A stretch of DNA of 5,062 nucleotides from an uncultured Acidimicrobiales bacterium (lineage in GTDB: Bacteria; Actinomycetota; Acidimicrobiia; Acidimicrobiales; Iamiaceae): NCBI GenBank assembly GCA_937926025.1, contig CALANQ010000324.1:1-5062 (forward strand), in the 5' to 3' direction. The position numbers and the translations under genes are program-made. Position 1 is the first letter of the stretch. Each line of letters starts with the position of its first letter. Positions 1 to 5,062 of the stretch are shown here, one piece after another. Under the pieces are notes generated by a model, which was not told the origin of the DNA, made no database searches, and saw only the letters and a list, made by a program, of their open reading frames with translations.

Positions 1-55
1 CCGTGAGGGTGGCCGTACCGTCGGCGCCGGCCGCGTCACCAAGATCATCAAGTAG
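1..55 (+). CDS. tuf: Elongation factor Tu, C-terminal end (partial)
   Basis: Only the last 17 codons and the TAG stop (53-55) are in the window; the first complete codon begins at position 2. They read REGGRTVGAGRVTKIIK, which matches the conserved C-terminus of bacterial EF-Tu (domain 3, REGGRTVGAG followed by a short hydrophobic end). EF-Tu is the cytoplasmic GTPase that delivers aminoacyl-tRNA to the ribosome. Its stop lies 14 bases before rpsJ, so the two genes are probably cotranscribed. Gene order with tuf next to the S10 operon is common in actinobacteria and several other phyla. The rest of the gene lies upstream. Confidence 0.93.
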   Translation, partial: REGGRTVGAGRVTKIIK

Positions 56-69
56 AGACGACGAGAACC

Positions 70-390
70 ATGGCTGACGCCCAGAAGATCCGCATCCGAC
101 TCAAGGCCTATGACCACGAGGTCATCGACCAGTCGACCAAGAAGATCGTGGAGACGGTGCTGCGCACCAACGCCACGGTCCGGGGGCCCATCCCGCTTCC
201 GACGAGCAAGCACCGCTACACGGTGATCCGCTCGCCCCACAAGTACAAGGACTCCCGGGAGCACTTCGAGATGCGCATCCACAAGCGCCTCCTCGACATC
301 CTCGAGCCCACGCCCAAGACGGTCGATTCGCTCCAGCGCCTCGATCTGCCGGCCGGCGTCGACATCGAGATCAAGCTCCAGACGGCCTGA
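70..390 (+). CDS. rpsJ: 30S ribosomal protein S10 (uS10)
   Basis: A 106-residue protein, against about 102-103 for the family, recognisable along its whole length. The S10 signature VRGPIPLPTSKHRYTVIRSP lies at residues 37-56, followed by KDSREHFEMRIHKRLLDI at 60-77. S10 sits in the head of the small subunit beside S3 and S14; in well-studied bacteria it also pairs with NusB in transcription antitermination. The ATG at 70 is the first in frame and gives the usual N-terminus (QKIRIRLKAYDH at 5-16). Its Shine-Dalgarno is weak, only GAGA at 63-66, so translation may depend on coupling to tuf 14 bases upstream. Unlike every later junction here, rpsJ is followed by a 304-base non-coding gap. Confidence 0.98.
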   Translation: MADAQKIRIRLKAYDHEVIDQSTKKIVETVLRTNATVRGPIPLPTSKHRYTVIRSPHKYKDSREHFEMRIHKRLLDILEPTPKTVDSLQRLDLPAGVDIEIKLQTA

Positions 391-429
391 TCACCGGCCC
401 TCCGGGCCGCTGACCGACCGGACGTTCCG

Positions 430-463
430 GGGACGGGGGTGCCAGCGATGGCGCCCCCGTTCC
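430..463 (+). terminator. Terminator-like hairpin after rpsJ
   Basis: Positions 430-443 pair with 450-463 as a 14-bp stem containing two G-U pairs (U440-G453, G432-U461) around the six-base loop AGCGAT. It lies 39 bases after the rpsJ stop. It is followed by GTTTCC rather than a run of T, so it is not a textbook intrinsic terminator. GC-rich hairpins with little or no U tract are often proposed as terminators in actinobacteria. It could equally be an attenuator allowing partial read-through into rplC, or an RNA-processing barrier. Confidence 0.5.
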
Positions 464-465
464 GT

Positions 466-490
466 TTCCGGGTCCGCTTTGGACTCGGGA
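466..490 (+). other. Second stable hairpin in the rpsJ-rplC gap
   Basis: Positions 466-475 (TTCCGGGTCC) pair with 481-490 (GGACTCGGGA) as a continuous 10-bp stem with two wobble pairs and the five-base loop GCTTT. It starts two bases after the preceding 14-bp stem ends, so the two helices could stack. Its 3' arm overlaps the candidate -35 element. GGAC at 481-484 could instead pair with GTCC at 497-500, so the fold is not unique. Confidence 0.5.
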
Positions 491-508
491 CGGCAGGTCC
501 GGTAGTGT
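479..508 (+). promoter_or_regulatory. Possible sigma70-type promoter for rplC onward
   Basis: TTGGAC at 479-484 resembles a -35 element (TTGACA). An 18-base spacer separates it from TAGTGT at 503-508, which fits the TAnnnT pattern of actinobacterial -10 elements. Initiation would fall near 513-517 and give a leader of about 180 bases before rplC. It is placed sensibly, after a terminator-like hairpin and before the large coupled gene cluster. Both hexamers are imperfect, and short matches of this kind occur by chance. Confidence 0.35.
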
Positions 509-554
509 TTCCAACTCGTTGCCCAGGGGCTCCCGCCGATGGGCTGGTTTCCAG

Positions 555-606
555 GCTCCGGCCTGCAACCGACGTCTCCGACGGCCTCTCGCAGGTACCC
601 CGGAGC
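555..606 (+). ncRNA. Leader stem-loop with 4-base bulge
   Basis: GCTCCGG at 555-561 pairs perfectly with CCGGAGC at 600-606. The helix continues with CCTGC at 562-566 against GCAGG at 591-595, leaving TACC (596-599) as a bulge on the 3' side. The 24-base internal segment holds a small CGTC/GACG hairpin (573-583). A 12-bp two-part helix with an asymmetric bulge is the kind of shape ribosomal proteins bind. No protein ligand can be shown from sequence alone. Confidence 0.45.
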
Positions 607-618
607 ACAACCGAACTG

Positions 619-650
619 GCGCTCCGCTGGGCTTGGCCCAAGCGGAGCGT
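619..650 (+). ncRNA. Strong stem-loop before rplC
   Basis: Positions 619-628 (GCGCTCCGCT) pair with 641-650 (AGCGGAGCGT), nine Watson-Crick pairs and one G-U. Three more pairs (629-631 with 637-639) extend the stem past a bulged A640, leaving the loop CTTGG. It lies 44 bases before the rplC start and has no T-tract after it, so it looks like leader structure rather than a terminator. Its arms carry the same CTCCG and CGGAG cores as the preceding stem-loop, so the two can exchange partners. Confidence 0.5.
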
Positions 651-694
651 CCGCGTGAACGGCCCCCGTTCCTCCGCGAAGAAAGACGCAACGC

Positions 695-1327
695 ATGGCA
701 ACCAAAGCGATCGTCGGCCAGAAGGTCGGCATGACCCAGATCTGGGACGACCAGAACCGCATGGTTCCGGTCACCGTCCTCGAGGTCGAGCCCCTTCGCG
801 TGGTGCAGATCCGCACCCCCGAGAAGGACGGCTACAGCGCCCTCCAGGTCACCTTCGGCCACAAGAAGGCCACCAAGCTCTCCAAGCCCGTCGCCGGCCA
901 GTACGGCGACGTGGAGCCGGGTGAGCGCCTCGTCGAGCTCCGCCTCGACGACGTCACCGGCTACGAGGTCGGCCAGGAGATCACCGTCGACGCCCTCGCC
1001 GACGGCGACCTCATCGACGTCACCGCCGTCTCCAAGGGCAAGGGCTTCGCCGGCGTCATGAAGCGCCACGGCTTCGCCGGCCAGCGCGCCAGCCACGGTG
1101 CCCACCGGGTCCACCGTGCGCCGGGCGCCATCGGCCAGTGCGCCACGCCCGCCCGTGTGTTCAAGGGCCAGCGCATGGCCGGCCGCATGGGTGGCGACAA
1201 GGTCACGACGCTGAACCTCACCGTCGTGTCGGCTGACGCCGAGCGCAACCTCCTGCTCATCAAGGGCGCCGTTCCCGGCCCCAAGGGTGGCCTCGTGCTC
1301 ATCCGTGACGCCGTGAAGGGGAAGTGA
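695..1327 (+). CDS. rplC: 50S ribosomal protein L3 (uL3)
   Basis: A 210-residue protein, close to the usual bacterial length of about 205-220. The N-terminus AIVGQKVGMTQIW (5-17) and the L3 signature SKGKGFAGVMKRHGF (113-127) are present, as is the loop HRAPGAIGQCATPARVFKGQ (140-159) that reaches toward the peptidyl transferase centre, followed by RMAGRMG (160-166). L3 is an early-assembly 23S rRNA binder. In E. coli Gln150 of this loop is methylated by PrmB; here residue 150 is Ala, so that modification is not expected. The ATG at 695 gives the standard N-terminus, with the purine run GAAGAAAG at 678-685 upstream. Its stop is followed two bases later by rplD. Confidence 0.98.
   Translation: MATKAIVGQKVGMTQIWDDQNRMVPVTVLEVEPLRVVQIRTPEKDGYSALQVTFGHKKATKLSKPVAGQYGDVEPGERLVELRLDDVTGYEVGQEITVDALADGDLIDVTAVSKGKGFAGVMKRHGFAGQRASHGAHRVHRAPGAIGQCATPARVFKGQRMAGRMGGDKVTTLNLTVVSADAERNLLLIKGAVPGPKGGLVLIRDAVKGK
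1316..1323 (+). promoter_or_regulatory. Shine-Dalgarno that decides the rplD start
   Basis: AAGGGGAA lies inside the last codons of rplC. Two rplD starts are possible: GTG at 1324, overlapping the rplC stop, and ATG at 1330. The purine run touches the GTG but stands about 8 bases from the ATG after its G-run, a normal spacing. The ATG is therefore preferred. Confidence 0.7.
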
Positions 1328-1329
1328 CG

Positions 1330-1965
1330 ATGGTCGACGTGCTCAGCACCTCCGGCAAGAAGTCCGGCACCGTCGAGCTCGACGAGAGCTACTTCGGCAT
1401 CGAGCCCAACGTGGCCGTGATGTCGCAGGTGGTCACCGCCCAGCTTGCCGCCCGCCGGGCCGGCACCCAGTCCACCAAGACCCGCTCCGAGGCTCGGGGC
1501 GGCGGCGCCAAGCCCTGGGCCCAGAAGGGCACGGGCCGCGCCCGCGCCGGCTCCAGCCGGTCGCCAATCTGGCGCGGCGGCGGCGTGGCCCTCGGCCCGA
1601 AGCCCCGCAAGTACGACCAGAAGACGCCCAAGAAGATGGTGCGCCTGGCCCTGCGCTCGGCCCTGTCCGACCGGGCCGCCGAGGGCAAGGTCCTCGTGGT
1701 CGACGCCTGGGGCTGGGACGCCCCCAAGACCAAGGACGCCAAGGCCGCCCTCGCGGCGCTCGGCACCGAGGGACGCGTGCTCGTGGTCCTGACCGACGGC
1801 GACGGCGTGGCCGCCCGCTCGTTCCGCAACCTCCCCGAGGTGCAGGTCATCAACTCCCGCGAGCTCAACGCCTACGACGTCCTCGTCAACGACTACGTCG
1901 TGTTCACGCAGGAGAACCTGCCCACCTCGGTGCCCGCCGCCGAGAACGCCGAGGAGGCGAAGTGA
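1330..1965 (+). CDS. rplD: 50S ribosomal protein L4 (uL4)
   Basis: 211 residues from the ATG at 1330; an in-frame GTG at 1324 would add two. The long internal loop that enters the exit tunnel is clear at about residues 50-95: TRSEARGGGAKPWAQKGTG (51-69), then RARAGSSRSPIWRGGG (70-85). The globular domain follows, with KVLVVD (120-125) and ELNAYDVLVNDYVVFT (178-193). L4 binds 23S rRNA and, with L22, forms the tunnel constriction. In gammaproteobacteria it also represses its own operon through the S10 leader, which makes it the first candidate ligand for the structured gap upstream of rplC. The last dozen residues are Ala/Glu-rich. The TGA stop overlaps the rplW start. Confidence 0.97.
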   Translation: MVDVLSTSGKKSGTVELDESYFGIEPNVAVMSQVVTAQLAARRAGTQSTKTRSEARGGGAKPWAQKGTGRARAGSSRSPIWRGGGVALGPKPRKYDQKTPKKMVRLALRSALSDRAAEGKVLVVDAWGWDAPKTKDAKAALAALGTEGRVLVVLTDGDGVAARSFRNLPEVQVINSRELNAYDVLVNDYVVFTQENLPTSVPAAENAEEAK

Positions 1966-2255
1966 AGGATCCCCGCGACGTCATCATCGCTCCGGTCGTC
2001 TCGGAGAAGAGCTACGCCCTGATCGAGCAGAACGTCTACACGTTCGTCGTCCACAACGACGCCGCCAAGCCCGAGATCCGCAACGCGGTCGAGGAGATCT
2101 TCGGCGTCAAGGTGGCCAAGGTCAACACGCTCAACCGCAAGGGCAAGACCACCCGCAACCGCCGCACCGGCAAGGTCGGCAGCCGTCCCTCCCGCAAGCG
2201 GGCCATCGTCACCCTCGTCGAGGGCGACTCCATCGACCTCTTCAAGGAGGCCTGA
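1962..2255 (+). CDS. rplW: 50S ribosomal protein L23 (uL23)
   Basis: A 97-residue protein of family-typical length. It begins KDPRDVIIAPVVSEKSY (2-18), the usual L23 opening, and ends with the C-terminal signature SRKRAIVTLVEGDSIDLF (77-94). L23 sits at the tunnel exit and is the docking site for trigger factor and SRP. The start is a GTG whose last two bases are the TG of the rplD stop, a four-base GTGA overlap. GAGGAGG at 1951-1957 is its Shine-Dalgarno at a rather short distance (4 bases). This arrangement implies translational coupling to L4. Confidence 0.97.
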   Translation: MKDPRDVIIAPVVSEKSYALIEQNVYTFVVHNDAAKPEIRNAVEEIFGVKVAKVNTLNRKGKTTRNRRTGKVGSRPSRKRAIVTLVEGDSIDLFKEA

Positions 2256-2260
2256 TCGCC

Positions 2261-3097
2261 ATGGCGCTCCGCAAGCGCAAGCCCACCAGCCCGGGCCGTC
2301 GGTTCCAGACGGTCTCGGACTTCAAGGACATCACCAAGACCACGCCGGAGAAGTCGCTCCTCGTCGCCAAGAGCAACACCGGCGGCCGCAACTCCTACGG
2401 GCGCAAGACCGCTCGCCACAAGGGCGGCGGCCACAAGCAGCAGTACCGCGTGGTGGACTTCCGCCGCACCAAGGACGGCGTGCCGGCCAACGTCGCGGCC
2501 ATCGAGTACGACCCGAACCGCAACTGCCGCATCGCCCTGCTCCACTACCTCGACGGCGAGAAGCGCTACATCCTCGCCCCACGCAACGTGAAGGTCGGCG
2601 ACCGCCTCCAGAGCGGCCAGGGCGCCGAGATCCGTCCCGGCAACGCCCTCCCGATGCGCTACATCCCCGTCGGCACCACCGTGCACAACGTCGAGCTCAA
2701 GCCCGGCGGCGGTGGGAAGATGGCTCGTTCGGCCGGCACCAGCGTCCAGCTGGTGGCGAAGGAGGGCGACTACGCCACCCTGCGCCTGCCGTCCACCGAG
2801 ATGCGCCGCGTGCCGATCGACTGCCGGGCCACCGTCGGTGAGGTCGGCAACGCCGAGGCCGAGCTGATCAAGATCGGCAAGGCCGGCCGCAAGCGCTGGA
2901 AGGGCGTCCGCCCCCAGACCCGCGGTGTGGCCATGAACCCCGTCGACCACCCCCACGGTGGTGGCGAGGGCAAGACCTCGGGTGGTCGCCACCCGGTGTC
3001 TCCGTGGGGCCAGAAGGAAGGCCGCACCCGAGACAAGACCAAGCCGTCCCAGAAGCTCATCGTCCGTCGTCGCCGCACCCGCGGCTCGCGCCGGTAA
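2261..3097 (+). CDS. rplB: 50S ribosomal protein L2 (uL2)
   Basis: A 278-residue protein, the normal bacterial length. Seen in order: the N-terminal KRKPTSPGRRF (5-15), GRNSYGRKTARHKGGGHKQQ (42-61) of the OB-fold region, EYDPNRNCRIALLHY (82-96), and the C-terminal signature MNPVDHPHGGGEG (225-237), followed by RHPVSPWG (243-250). The His within DHPHGG corresponds to the conserved His229 of E. coli, discussed for peptidyl transferase function and subunit association. The ATG at 2261 is 5 bases after rplW, with AAGGAGG at 2244-2250. The C-terminus is highly basic (VRRRRTRGSRR). Confidence 0.98.
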   Translation: MALRKRKPTSPGRRFQTVSDFKDITKTTPEKSLLVAKSNTGGRNSYGRKTARHKGGGHKQQYRVVDFRRTKDGVPANVAAIEYDPNRNCRIALLHYLDGEKRYILAPRNVKVGDRLQSGQGAEIRPGNALPMRYIPVGTTVHNVELKPGGGGKMARSAGTSVQLVAKEGDYATLRLPSTEMRRVPIDCRATVGEVGNAEAELIKIGKAGRKRWKGVRPQTRGVAMNPVDHPHGGGEGKTSGGRHPVSPWGQKEGRTRDKTKPSQKLIVRRRRTRGSRR

Positions 3098-3112
3098 GGC
3101 CAGGAGTCCGAG

Positions 3113-3397
3113 ATGCCTCGTTCACTCAAGAAGGGCCCCTTCATCGACGACCACCTTCTCAAGAAGGTCGACGTCCTGAACGCCGCAGGCGAGAAGAAGG
3201 TCATCAAGACCTGGTCTCGCCGTTCCACCATCATCCCCGACATGGTCGGCCACACCATCGCCGTCCACGACGGCCGCAAGCACGTCCCGGTGTACGTCAC
3301 CGAGTCGATGGTCGGCCACAAGCTCGGCGAGTTCGCCCCCACCCGGACGTTCAAGTTCCACGCCGGCCAGGAGCGCAACGTGAAGGGGAGGCGCTGA
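3113..3397 (+). CDS. rpsS: 30S ribosomal protein S19 (uS19)
   Basis: A 94-residue protein of normal length. It starts MPRSLKKGPFIDDHLLKKV (1-19) and carries the S19 signature VHDGRKHVPVYVTESMVGHK (51-70), then LGEFAPTRTF (71-80). S19 sits in the head of the 30S subunit, close to S13 and the A-site finger of the large subunit. The Shine-Dalgarno AGGAG (3102-3106) is six bases before the ATG, in the 15-base gap after rplB. This is the largest gap downstream of rplC in the window. The C-terminus is a normal short basic end (ERNVKGRR). Confidence 0.98.
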   Translation: MPRSLKKGPFIDDHLLKKVDVLNAAGEKKVIKTWSRRSTIIPDMVGHTIAVHDGRKHVPVYVTESMVGHKLGEFAPTRTFKFHAGQERNVKGRR

Positions 3398-3399
3398 CC

Positions 3400-4154
3400 A
3401 TGGCGCAGTCCGGTACCAAGATCGCCGGGGTCCGCGAGACCCGCAAGGGCGCGACCATCTACAAGACGAACGAGCGCCCGGGCACCCGTGCCCAGGTCAA
3501 GTACGTCCGGGTGTCCGCGTACAAGGCCCGCGAGGTCCTCGACCTCATCCGCGGCAAGCACGTGGCCGATGCCGATGAGATCCTCGAGTTCGTCGAGCGC
3601 GACATCGCCATCATCATCCGCAAGGCGCTGGCCTCCGCGGTGGCCAACGCCACCAACAACGACGGCCAGGATCCCGAGGCCCTGTTCGTCTCGGCCTGCT
3701 ACGCCGACGAGGGCCCCACGCTCAAGCGCTGGCGTCCCCGTGCCCGTGGCCGCGCCACCCGCATCCGCAAGCGCACCTGCCACATCACGATCATCGTGAG
3801 CCGCCTCGACGCCGAGTCGCTCCGGATCCGTGCCGAGCGCGACGCCCGCAGCGGCCGCACCGCCGGCGGGACCGCCGGCCGGGCCTCCCGCCGCAGCCGC
3901 GTGGCCAAGAGCCGCCAGGCCGAGGCGCACGATCACGATCACGATCACGATCACGATCACGACGAGGTCGTGGACGAGGTGACCGAGGTCGACGAGACCG
4001 AGGTTGCCGAGACCGAGGCCGCCGAGGAGGCGACCGAGGCCGAGGCCGAGGTCAGCGAGACCACCGAGGACGAGGCTGCGGCCGACGAGCCCGAGGCCGC
4101 GGCGGACGACGCCGAGCCGGCCGATGCCGAGACCGACGAGAAGGACAACGACTG

Positions 4155-4155
<1 letters not shown>
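3400..4155 (+). CDS. rplV: 50S ribosomal protein L22 (uL22) with long His-Asp and acidic C-terminal extension
   Basis: 251 residues, about twice the usual 110-120. The core spans roughly 30-140: KYVRVSAYKAREVLDLIRGK (34-53), ASAVANATNN (78-87), and the L22 signature with its tunnel hairpin, KRWRPRARGRATRIRKRTCH (109-128), then ITIIV. L22 contacts 23S rRNA, and its hairpin meets L4 at the tunnel constriction. Three unusual blocks follow: a basic Arg/Gly/Ser linker (about 143-172), six His-Asp pairs (177-188), and a 63-residue acidic tail (189-251) with about 30 Asp/Glu and one Lys. Mycobacterial L22 also has a long tail, but a Lys/Ala/Pro-rich one of opposite charge. The ATG at 3400 has a strong Shine-Dalgarno (AAGGGGAGG, 3383-3391). 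The frame upstream is open through rpsS, but only 3400 gives the L22 N-terminus. The stop overlaps the rpsC ATG by one base. Confidence 0.97.
3928..3963 (+). repeat. CACGAT hexanucleotide tandem repeat inside rplV
   Basis: Five exact copies of CACGAT followed by a sixth that ends CACGAC, in frame, encode six His-Asp pairs (L22 residues 177-188). Use of the same codon pair in the first five copies, although GAC is the commoner Asp codon around it, suggests recent expansion by replication slippage. Because the unit is six bases, gain or loss of copies would change protein length without shifting the frame. Confidence 0.93.

Positions 4156-5062
<907 letters not shown>

Larger units (their letters stand above)
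391..694 (+). promoter_or_regulatory. Structured intergenic control region before rplC (candidate r-protein leader)
   Basis: A 304-base gap between rpsJ and rplC with no credible gene. Open frames that cross it run out of frame into rplC and are low-complexity Arg/Pro-rich translations. It holds a series of inverted repeats: a small CGGCCC/GGGCCG hairpin (395-409, loop TCC), a 14-bp stem (430-463), a 10-bp stem (466-490), a long-range stem (555-606), a roughly 13-bp stem (619-650), and a 5-bp GAACG/CGTTC hairpin (657-671) just before the rplC ribosome binding site (purine run GAAGAAAG at 678-685). S10 operons elsewhere are known to be controlled by L4 acting on a leader. A similar role here is inference, and I recognise no named RNA family. 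Confidence 0.6.

Noticed and set aside
464..552. Three GTTTCC copies at 464-469, 507-512 and 547-552
   Set aside because: The spacings are unequal (43 and 40), the flanks are not conserved, and six-base repeats of this kind can arise by chance. Not strong enough for an operator or CRISPR call.
490..570. tRNA-like gene in the rpsJ-rplC gap (GGTTTCC segments resemble a T-arm)
   Set aside because: No GGTTCRANNC T-loop consensus, no acceptor stem pairing at the right distance, and no D-arm.
439..924. Open + strand frames crossing the rpsJ-rplC gap (starts at 439 and 519)
   Set aside because: They run out of frame through the clear rplC gene, are Arg/Pro-rich like other GC-rich shadow frames, and match no family I recognise.
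1324..1329. GTG at 1324 as the rplD start
   Set aside because: The purine-rich Shine-Dalgarno abuts it with no usable spacing, whereas the ATG at 1330 is well placed. The difference is only two residues.
2036..2992. Long minus-strand open frames opposite rplB, rplV and rpsC
   Set aside because: They lie antisense to unmistakable ribosomal genes. Their low-complexity Ala/Val/Gly/Asp translations, including an Ile-Val run opposite the His-Asp repeat, are expected from GC-rich codon bias.
3004..3399. Upstream in-frame extension of rplV into rplB and rpsS
   Set aside because: The frame is merely open. Its translation there is a shadow of rplB/rpsS, and the ATG at 3400 has a strong Shine-Dalgarno and begins a sensible L22 N-terminus.
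3785..3799. Perfect TCACGA/TCGTGA hairpin inside rplV
   Set aside because: It falls in the conserved HITIIVS coding segment and is explained by codon choice; no regulatory context.

Overview
The window is a stretch of a bacterial S10-type ribosomal protein operon, all on the + strand. Its order is (tuf)-rpsJ-rplC-rplD-rplW-rplB-rpsS-rplV-rpsC, starting in the last codons of elongation factor Tu and leaving in the middle of an extended rpsC. The very high GC content, G/C-ending codons, GTG starts, tuf directly before rpsJ, and an L3 and L22 of actinobacterial style point to a high-GC actinobacterium. A deep lineage such as Acidimicrobiia is my best guess, but this is inference from protein style, not a database match.

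Layout: 1-55 is the EF-Tu C-terminus and 70-390 is rpsJ (S10). Positions 391-694 form a 304-base gap with no credible gene but several strong hairpins and a possible internal promoter. From 695 to the end the genes are packed tightly: rplC (L3), rplD (L4), rplW (L23), rplB (L2), rpsS (S19), rplV (L22) and rpsC (S3). Junctions run from a 4-base overlap to a 15-base gap, and nearly every start is preceded by a purine-rich Shine-Dalgarno sequence. This suggests one translationally coupled transcript from rplC onward. L3, L4, L23, L2 and L22 build the large subunit (peptidyl transferase surroundings and the exit tunnel). S10, S19 and S3 belong to the small-subunit head.

Most of the window is ordinary core ribosomal sequence. 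Three things stand out. First, the rpsJ-rplC gap carries a 14-bp terminator-like hairpin, a second 10-bp hairpin, a possible TTGGAC-18-TAGTGT promoter, and a downstream leader whose repeated CTCCG/CGGAG segments can pair in mutually exclusive ways. It looks like an undescribed internal control region for the rplC-onward genes, with L4 the obvious candidate regulator by analogy with the proteobacterial S10 leader. Second, L22 is 251 residues, about twice the usual length. After the core comes a basic linker, then six His-Asp repeats encoded by a nearly perfect CACGAT hexanucleotide array, then a strongly acidic tail. Third, S3 also runs past 300 residues with an acidic tail and no stop before the window ends.
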